This document shows, one piece after another, positions 56,132-64,000 of a DNA stretch of 64,000 bases. Made by a program: the position numbers and the translations under genes. The stretch lies in NCBI GenBank assembly GCA_037176725.1, contig JAZBRS010000020.1:58556001-58620000 (forward strand). The letters are read 5' to 3'. The notes beneath the pieces were generated by a model. That model was not told the origin of the DNA and did no database searches. It saw nothing but the letters and a program-made list of their open reading frames with translations. Positions within the stretch are counted from its first letter, which is position 1. Each line of letters opens with the position of its first letter. This stretch comes from Posidonia oceanica (taxonomy: Eukaryota; Streptophyta; Magnoliopsida; Alismatales; Posidoniaceae).

Positions 56132-57448
56132 GATCTTTCGTTCCATCCCTTGCGTTCTCACTCCATGTACATCTTCGCACATCTTTTTTGTCCTATCTCT
56201 TGCATTTTCATCATTTTTATCTCTCTGCATTTCTTCCTTTTCAAGCATATCCCGTTCTTTCTCCAAAAATCCAAAAAAAAAATCATCATCATCGTCATCC
56301 TCTTCAATCCGTCATGCATACATTCGGCCCGGTGATGAAAACCAGAAGTGCTTGCCTACTATGGAAGGAGTCCACTTGACCTCACCTGACACTACTTAGA
56401 TGTCTTAACTAGTGAGGAAGCCACCACTCAGTGAACACGGGCGAAATGCCCAAACCCCTAGGACCTACACCTCCGGAAAAAAAAGAGAAAAGAAGAAAAA
56501 AGAATGCTAGGGTGCAAGCTAGAAATAAGGCCTAGTCCCCTGGTCTCAGGACCAGACGTCCATTGCCCCCAAGTTAGGGACAATGGGAACTTGCAAGCCA
56601 AAAAACAAAGAGAAAAGAAGAAGGAAAAAGCACAAAAAAAACAAGCAATAAGCAAAAGCAGATAAAAAAAGAGAGTGAAAAAAAGAGAATACCCAAGTCA
56701 GAAGGCCAGCAGTGTAATCCCACCCCTTCTGTCCATAAAACCCTTGGGGACTAGTCACCCTTGCCTAATAGCAATCCCCCTGCCTCAGGCGAGGTGTCCA
56801 CCATCTCCAAGCCAGAGATGGGGAGAACCCAGCACACCTATGCAAAAGCAAAAAAAAAGAGAGACAAAAAAGAAAAAAGAAAGAAAAGGGTAGGCATAGG
56901 TCCTTAAGAGTTTGGCATGGGGCCTGTCCTCACTACACCACCACCCAAACGCAGCCAACGCCCTTTCCGGAACACCACCAACAAGTTAGGAGTCTGAGTA
57001 GAGTCCGATGAGTTAGGGACCGCTCCCTTCCTATACAGCAGGTGCTAAAGCAGTCCGTATGCTAAGGGCAAAGCATACCAATCCTAAATCATGCATACAT
57101 CTGCATAATCAATCATTCTTTTCCTTCCCCCATTCCGCTCTGCAAAACTTGCCTCAACACTGAGATAGTATTCCTACCGAGCCAGGTTGACCTCCTCCAA
57201 GCTTCGTTGGTCTAGAGCTCCAATCAGCCCCTGCCTATGAAGATAGAATGCTCCCTTGTCTGAATATACTTGAGGCTCTCTGTTTTGAATGCTAACTGCT
57301 GAACATAATTGAACTACTTTGTTAGTTTCACAATATGCTTATCGGTTAGTGATTATATGCATACATGAAATCTGATGATCTACAGCCTTGGTAACAGGTA
57401 CCTAAAGATTCTGCAGTAGCCATCTGCCTACATTCTGCAACCTGCGTA
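56132..57448 (+). other. Spacer of element D before its PMD-like pseudogene
   Basis: No gene is seen. It matches A from about 9700 on (GGTGATGAAAACCAGAAGTG near 56331, AGAGTTTGGC near 56906). It has A-rich tracts near 56470-56500 and 56620-56690. Confidence 0.62.
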
Positions 57449-58648
57449 ATGGGCTTCCCTACTCTAGTGACCCCAGTGCACTGCTCCGACACCTTGCGAG
57501 AATGGATCGACAAGCTTACCAAGGATGACTATGAAAAGCTGTGCCTATGGGGCATTCCAACCAAACTTCTGAAGGCCGCTGATATTAAGTGAGTCGACAC
57601 CTCTTATGCGCCGCTACAAGGTTCTGGAAGCCGACGCACCACGTCTTCTGCTTTGGCAGAACAGAACTGACACCCACATTGGAGGAAGTGCGCTGGATCT
57701 GCAGCTTCTCCAAGATCATGGGACCACCCATCTTCATGAGGTGTGACAAATACATCGCAGTCCTGAGCCAGCTGACTGGGCTCTCTACTCAAAGCTGCCA
57801 ACAAAGACTGATCTGTACCAGCAGGCCTACGCCCCTACTTCGCCTAACACACTTTGATGAGATAGTGGAAAAGCGTGCTGAACTCGGAGACGAGCTGTGG
57901 CTCTGGGGATTTGTCACCCGTTTCCTAGGCGAGCTGATCTTTACCCATGGCCGGATGAAAGTGGCCATCGAGATCGCTGAAATAGCGCTTACTGTGGTGA
58001 CCTGGCAGTAGACCTGGCACCAGTTGTCCAGCAGAGACATACCACGGGCTGGACCGCATCTCGCATCGCTACCGCCACTTCCATGGTTGTGGAGCACTTC
58101 TACAGGTCTGGCTAGCTGCGCACCTGGAAATGGATCTTCTGCGCCCTCAGGCACATGCTTTTGAAACATACTGCAACAGCGGCCACGCCGAGACAATCAA
58201 GAGCATCAAAGAGGAATACGAGAAGATGTCATAGCTGACAGATGATGCAGTAACTTGGCGTATCATCCCCTCCACGGCCGAACCGTTCACTGTCTTCTTC
58301 GGCACACGCGACATGGGACTGGTCGTGCTACCAGGATTCACTACAGGTGTGGAATACCACCCTATCAGAGTCATGCGGCGGTTTGGCTTTCAACAGGGCA
58401 CTTTTGTTGATAGCACGGCGCCCAGGCTTGTCCAGACATATCCCCTCAGTACAACTATTCCAACAAAAGAGTTGGTCAATCTAATGCAGCACGGAGTGTG
58501 ATCGACAGACATCGCAGCCACGAGAGGCTTAGGATGCACTCCTGAGTACGTGACCGAGGTGCAGGAGCTTTGGCCTATCAGTAAGATCCCACCAGGCGAC
58601 CCCCTGTTCCCTAACTCTAGGGAATCAAAGAAGGCCCGGACCAGCTAA
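57449..58648 (+). pseudogene. PMD-like gene of element D (broken)
   Basis: It starts ATGGGCTTCCC at 57449 and ends at TAA 58646-58648. A 1-base deletion near 57582 gives TGA, and others lie near 58005 and 58035. TAG near 58232 and TGA near 58499 are further stops. The net length is 1200, three less than A. Otherwise it follows A along its whole length, with the signature FWKPTHHVFCF..TELTPTLEEV. Confidence 0.82.
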
Positions 58649-59110
58649 GGCACCTATGCAGCTGCTTGTTTAGTTTCTTTCCAAGTTATACTATATCTTT
58701 TGGCCTGCCACACGCGTGTAATCAACAGTTCTATCAATGCAAAAGCATTTTGTGCCATCTGCTTGCACTTCAAGACCACTCAATGCATTTCATATCCTTG
58801 CCAATCATACCTTAAGGCCTCTGGCCAGACTTGCTGCCAAAATGATGCAAGAAAGTCCTCAGCAATCTACCCAGATGCCAGAATAACTGCAGACCCATGC
58901 CGTCAAGTCAAGCCATCAAGCGTGCCCGCTCGAGTCTCCACCGGGCTGGTACCCCAAACTGCTCGTTTGACAAACACGTCAGTTTTGTCTGTCCTTCGCT
59001 TTTTGATGCCAGGGGCACCTCGGCTGTTCCCTGGTATCATCCTGATACCAAGGGCATCTTTTTTGGATGTCCTGTGGTATCATTCCCTATCATTCCCCGT
59101 CGATATACCT
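58649..59110 (+). other. 3' region of element D with the conserved hairpin module
   Basis: No gene is seen. Stem one is GACAAA, CACGTCAGT, TTTGTC (58969-58989), the counterpart of GACAAG/CTTGTC in A and C. Stem two pairs CCCTGGTATC (59029-59038) with GATACCAAGGG (59044-59054). Confidence 0.74.
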
Positions 59111-59987
59111 GGATGTCATAGGTTCCAATCTTTCCGGTTGATGGCCGTTAAACATCTCTTTCTGGCTGATGGCCCTCGTTAAACATCCCTTTCCGACTGA
59201 TGACTGTTAAACATCTCTTTCCGGCTGATGGCCGTTAAACATCTAAACTCTTTTTGGCTAACGACCGTTAATCATCCAATAATCCCTTCCTGGCTGATGA
59301 CCGCTAATCATCTAATCGCCCTTTCCAATTGATGACTGTTAATCATCTAATCACCCTTTCCGGCTGATGGCCGTTATACATCACTTTCTAGCTGATGACC
59401 GTTAATCATCTAATCAAACTTTCCGGCTGATGACCGTTAATCATTTAATCAATCTTTCTGGCTGATGACCGTTAATCATCTAATCACTCTTTCCGATTGA
59501 TGACCGTTAATCACCTAATCAATCTCTCTCCAGCTGATAATCGTAAACTATCTGCTTTCGGCTGATATCCAGTAACTATCACTTGCAATTGCGCTTTCGA
59601 CTGATATCCAGTAACTATCACCTCCGGCTGATAACCGTTAACTATCTCCTTCCGACTGATAACCTGTAAACTATCTACTTTCGGCTGATATCCAGTAACT
59701 ATCCCCCCGTAATTGCATTTTCCAGCTGATATCAGTAACTATCACCCTTTCGGCTGATATCCAGTAATTATTGCTTCAACTGATATCCAGTAACTATCAC
59801 TCTGGTTGATAGGACCATAAACTATCGCTCTCGGTTGATAGGACCATAAACTATCGCTTTCGGTTGATAGGACCGTAAACTATCACTCTCGGTTGAGAGG
59901 ATCGTAAACTATCGCTCTCGGTTGATAGGACCGTAAACCATCGCTTCTGGTTGATAATATCATAAACTATAGCTCCCGGTTGATAGG
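59111..59987 (+). repeat. Hairpin repeat array of element D (GATGA/TCATC then GATAG/CTATC)
   Basis: Units of about 35 bases hold GATGA, CCGTTAA-like loop, TCATC from 59130 to 59520. The array then changes to GATA..TATC and GATAG, GACCATAAA, CTATC from 59530 to 59987. The latter resembles the array of A. The end at 59987 falls within a unit. Confidence 0.86.
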
Positions 59988-62900
59988 TGTTGACACCCCA
60001 TTTTGACAGGCTGAATCAATGAAATCTTCTGGTGGCTTCTGAACCCAAATCTAGGTCCAAACCTACACCTTTCTCTTCATCCTTCTCTTCAAATCAAGTC
60101 CAAACCTAACCTAGATCACCCTCATTTTCCAAACCCAAAAACTACCCAAAAACCATAGGAAAACCCATCCTCCCTAACCTAGAAAACCTACCAAAAAACC
60201 CTTAGAACTTCAAGCCAAAACCACTCCCAAAAACCCTAGAAAACCTAGGTAAAACTACCCTTTCTCTACACCTCAAAACCCTTCCAAAACCTTCCAAAAT
60301 CCCACTTCAAACCCTAGACCAAACACTAGAGATCCTAGGCCACACACTTACCAAATTCCACCTCATTTCCAAACCTCTAACCCCTTCATTTCTCCAAATT
60401 ATCATTTTCTCTCTCCTAGATTATTCTTTTCTCTCTCCTCTCTCTCCTCCCTCTTATTCTCCTTCTTTTCACTCCCTTCTCTCTCTTTTCCTTGCTTGGC
60501 AGTGGGCCCACCTTATGCATCTCTCTTTTCTGTATTTTATTTGTATTTGTATTTTATTTTTAGCTTATTCCTTGATTTTCCAATATTTATTTTCCTCCCT
60601 CTCCTCTCTTTCTTCTTTCCTTCTCCCTTTCTTCCTTTTCATCTTCCTTTTCTTTTTCTCTTCCGTTCTTCCACTAAGCCTTTAAAAATCCTTAAAACTC
60701 TAATTAAAAAAAGGAAAACAAAAGAAAAAACAAATCAAAACCCTAAAAATAAATAATTAAAAACTTAAACAAACAATTAAAAACAAAAACCTAACTAAAT
60801 CCAACTAAAAAAGGAAACTAAGAATGCAATCTAAAAAAAATACAAAACAAACGAAAAGAAAATGCTATTAAAAAATAAACAAAACCAAAATATAATCAAA
60901 ACAAACCAAAAGCAAGAGCCCTATTAAAAATAATCAAAAGCAAACCCTAAAAAAAAGAAGTAATTAAAAATGCTAAGACAAGTAATTAGAAAAACAAGTA
61001 ACAAATCTAAAAGAAACAATCAAAAAACTTGAAATAGTTTAAAAACACTTAATTAAAAACTTAACAAGAAAAACTTAACTAAAAAGCAATTAAAAAACTT
61101 AACAAACATTTAAAACGAAATAAAAAAAACAATTTAAAGAAGACTTAAGAAAAATCCTAAAAACTAAAATCAAAAAACTAAAACCCCTCCTAACAAATTA
61201 AAAAGCAATCCATTAAAAAGCCTAATTAAAAATCCCAACTTAACAAGGAAAAACTTAACAAGAAAAGCCTATCTAAAAAATAATTAAAAAAAAACTTAAC
61301 AAACATTTAAAACAAAATAAAAAAACAATTTAAAGAAAACTTAAATCTAAGAACAAAAGCTAAAACCCTAATTAACTAATTAAAAACAATATTTAAAAAC
61401 CTAATTAAAAACCCCAACTAAAAAACAGCTACTTTAAATTGTTTTCAAACCTTTTTATCTTTTTATTCTATTTTTATTTTAATTTTCTTCTTTTTTCTTC
61501 CTTTCCTTCCTCCTCTTTATTTCTCCTTCCTTTTCTAATTTCCCTTTCTTTTTCTTTCTGGTCTGGCCTGTTGGCCCCATTCCCTTCTTTCCTTCTTTCT
61601 TTTTTTCTTTCTTTTCCTCTTCTGCACACGTGAGGCCCAGCCCACGGCCAGCCTTCCTCCTCTTCCACCCTTCTCCTTCCTTCTTCTTCCTCTTCTATTT
61701 TCTTCCTGCGGCCAACCAACAACACTCCCTCCTCTCCTTTGAATTCAATTTTTCCCTCTCCGTCACCTCGAGCAACAACTCGCCTCTCCTCTCTCTTCTC
61801 TCAGCGGCTTTTCCAGTGGGCACTTACTGCCCGTCTCCTTGCCGGTCGCCTCTCATTTCATCTGCAGTTCTCGCACCAGTGGGATTTCAAAAATCCTCAG
61901 CGCACCAGCCCTTGATAAAACCAGCTCTAATTCCCCTCCTTCACCACCTTTCGTCACCCCGAGAGAGAGAACGTCCTGAGAGCACGAGAGCCTCCAATTC
62001 CTCTCCTTCTTCCCCTGCAAAAATCAGATCCTCCTCTTCCTTTCCACTGAAACAAAGCCTTCACAGCCCTCCAATCCACTCCAAATTCATCCCCCAAACT
62101 CCACCATCTTCCAGCAATCCGTCGCCCTCCATTCCACGACCAAACCAACCCAGAATCTCCCCCCAACCACCTGAAATCCATAGCAGCAATCCAACACCAC
62201 CTCCTCTGAAATTCCCGGCACCACAGACCACCAAATCTCCCCAAACTCCTCCCAGCAAATCACCAAAACCCTAGCATTCCAACCCACCTGAGCATTAGCC
62301 TTCATCCTCACCACACATCAAACCCAGCACTACAAACACCTTCGCCTCTTCCTGATCCAAAATTCACCCACCTGCAAACTCCTTCCTCAGGCCTCCAGAC
62401 CTAACCTTAACCCTTCCTACACACTCACCCAGCATCCAGAAGTCCACCGCAATCTTCCAATCAGCCCCGAGAGCAGCGGACACTTCTCCCCACCTCCGGC
62501 AGTCAGCAGTGCACCCAAAATCACTATCTCTTCCACCGGCCTGCGAAGCTTCGGTCCAGGCATTCAGCAAGCACCGGAGGATCGCGTGGAGCAGATCCCG
62601 ACGATCGCGAGCCGCCGCAGACTCCTCCAACACCTGGACGAACCTCGCCGGCATCTACATAAGCCACCCACGTCGGGGGGACACTCCGGACTGCAAAACA
62701 GGTGACTCTCTCTATCGGTAGTCTAGTTTCCTCCTTCTCCCGCTTTTTCGCCCCTCAGAATGGGGTTCTGCTCCTTCTCGCGCCGGGTCAGCACCGCCGC
62801 TGACCCGTCTTCTCCGGCGAGCTCCAAGCCTGCCTCGTCGCTCGGGCCTGTAGAAAGCCCCGCCAGCCTTCGTCCGAGCTCTACGAAGGCTCCAGGAGTG

Positions 62901-64000
62901 CAGCCCTGCCTCCAAAATCCTCCGACGTCGCTCCAGTCATCCGCTCTGCTTCAAAACGGTATGCAGACCTCCGCCGTCTTCTCCAGCCAGCTTCAAGCCA
63001 CGCCATGGCCCGCCGACAATCGCCCGACCTTTGTGCAACTCCAGAGCAGCCAGCCGCCGTCTCAGCGCTTCACCAACAGCCCGCATTCCTCCTCTCCGAC
63101 CACTGTTAGCGTCCTGCTACAGTGGCCTCTTCTTCTTCCTTTTACTGTGCACTTATTTTTGCTTAGCATACTTATTTTGCCATAAATTGCATATTTGCCT
63201 TGCTGTCTTGTTTATTTGCTTTCCAGTCCTACCATCGTTTAAGAATCATTTAAATTTGAATTAAAACCTTATAAAATTGCATGAAAAACTTAAAGTTCTG
63301 TTTATTTGCATGTCAATCCAGCTGCTGTTTAATTTCTTTAGCTTTCTTTTAATTTAAGCCCAGCATGTTATTTTTATTACTTATAGGTCCTCTGTTATTA
63401 TAGTTTTTAGTTTTTTCTTTAGTTCCAATCCAGCTTTTTATTTTATTTGCATGTTAGTCCAGATCTAGTTCAATTTAAGTTTCTGTCTTTTTAATTTCCA
63501 ATCCTGCTATTTATTTTATTTACATTATGGTCCTGCTGTAGTTCAAATGTTTTTTTCTGCTCTTTATTTTCTAGTCCAGTAGCTTTTCATTTTTGCATTT
63601 TAGTCCTATGGTTGTCAAAGTCATTTAATCATCTGATTTTTCCTTATTAAATTGCTTTTTAGCCCTCCTGTTTATTTTATTTGCTATTTAGTCCTCTGAT
63701 CTATTGTTAACTTATTTAATTTCTATCTTTTCCTTACTGCATTGCATTTTTATCCCATTTTTCTGATTTTTGCACTTTGGTCCTCAGCATGCATGCACAG
63801 CATCTTTTTTCTGCATGTTTTTCTTATAAAATTGCATTTTAGCCCCTACATGTTTCAAAATTGCACATAGATTCTCTGCATGTTTACATAACTCATTTAA
63901 AGGCATATTTTTTCTTATAAAATTGCATTTTAGCCCCTACATGTTTCAAAATTGTATGTTAATCCATTGCATGTTTACAAAACTCATTTAAATGCATGTT
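59988..64000 (+). repeat. LTR of the B subfamily, incomplete at the window end
   Basis: It starts TGTTGACACCCC and its first 60 bases match the outer end of LTR B. It holds a U3 with ATTATCATTTTCTCTCTCC near 60400 and GTGGGCCCAC near 60502, an A-rich part at 60690-61440, a GC-rich part at 61720-63150 and degenerate repeats. No polypurine tract precedes it. It may be D's 3' LTR after a deletion, or an LTR of another element inserted in D's array. About 1.7 kb of it is expected beyond the window. Confidence 0.78.
63821..64000 (+). repeat. 91-bp tandem repeat in the last LTR
   Basis: The landmark TTCTTATAAAATTGCATTTT recurs at 63821 and 63912, a step of 91. It is the same repeat as in LTR B at 32881-33240, read on the other strand, and runs out of the window. 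Confidence 0.85.

Larger units (their letters stand above)
55730..59987 (+). mobile_element. Element D: rearranged 3' part of a related element
   Basis: It contains a fused RNase H/integrase scrap, a 43-bp duplication, the spacer, a PMD-like pseudogene, the hairpin module and arrays. It meets element E head to head at about 55730. Its polypurine tract is absent: the array ends directly at an LTR start (59988). Confidence 0.75.

Overview
This window is plant nuclear DNA made almost entirely of nested, decayed LTR retrotransposons. I found no host gene, tRNA, rRNA or CRISPR array. The elements look like Ty3/Gypsy of the Tat/Ogre type. They have very long LTRs (3.2-5.7 kb), the order Gag, protease, reverse transcriptase, RNase H, a second archaeal-type RNase H, integrase, and an extra 3' ORF after integrase. 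That extra ORF encodes a plant-mobile-domain/DUF7745-like protein (called PMD-like here). From memory, the Gag and PMD-like sequences resemble repeats of pomegranate (Punica granatum, Myrtales). That species guess was not tested.

Layout. Element A (+, 1-20959) starts inside its own 5' leader. It has a broken gag-pol (878-9663), an intact 400-codon PMD-like ORF (11186-12388), repeat arrays (12690-14790), a polypurine tract (PPT, about 15331-15346) and a 5.6 kb 3' LTR (15347-20959). Element B (-, 20960-36665) is cut in its integrase where A's LTR ends. Its gag-pol runs back to a primer-binding site (30911-30928) and a 5.7 kb 5' LTR (30930-36665). Element C (+, 36666-47279) keeps only its 3' part: PMD-like pseudogene, 81-bp repeat array, PPT and LTR. 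Element F (-, 47280-48003) is a 0.4 kb LTR stub plus 0.3 kb of internal DNA. Element E (-, 48004-55729) has a shorter LTR (3.25 kb), a PPT, a 39-40-bp hairpin array and a PMD-like pseudogene. Element D (+, 55730-59987) has a fused RNase H/integrase scrap, a PMD-like pseudogene and hairpin arrays. An LTR of the B type (59988 to the window end) abuts D without any PPT. The simplest history is A inside B, B inside C, C inside the LTR of F, and E inside the internal part of F.

No element here looks autonomous. A's reverse transcriptase has lost its YVDD box to a deletion of about 14 bp, and B reads YVDN. Both gag-pol regions carry many stop codons, mostly at Trp, Gln or Arg codons. The PMD-like frame is much better kept: it is intact in A and exactly the same length in E.

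The most unusual signal is a system of short hairpins. Between the PMD-like ORF and the PPT every element carries arrays of stem-loops whose arms change together: GATAAG/CTTATC, GATAGG/CCTATC, GACAAG/CTTGTC, GACAAA/TTTGTC, GATGA/TCATC. The LTR of E carries a separate hairpin set with paired arm changes. The PPT sits inside a conserved nested inverted repeat in A, C and F, with weaker traces in E. These paired changes suggest that base pairing, rather than sequence, has been kept.
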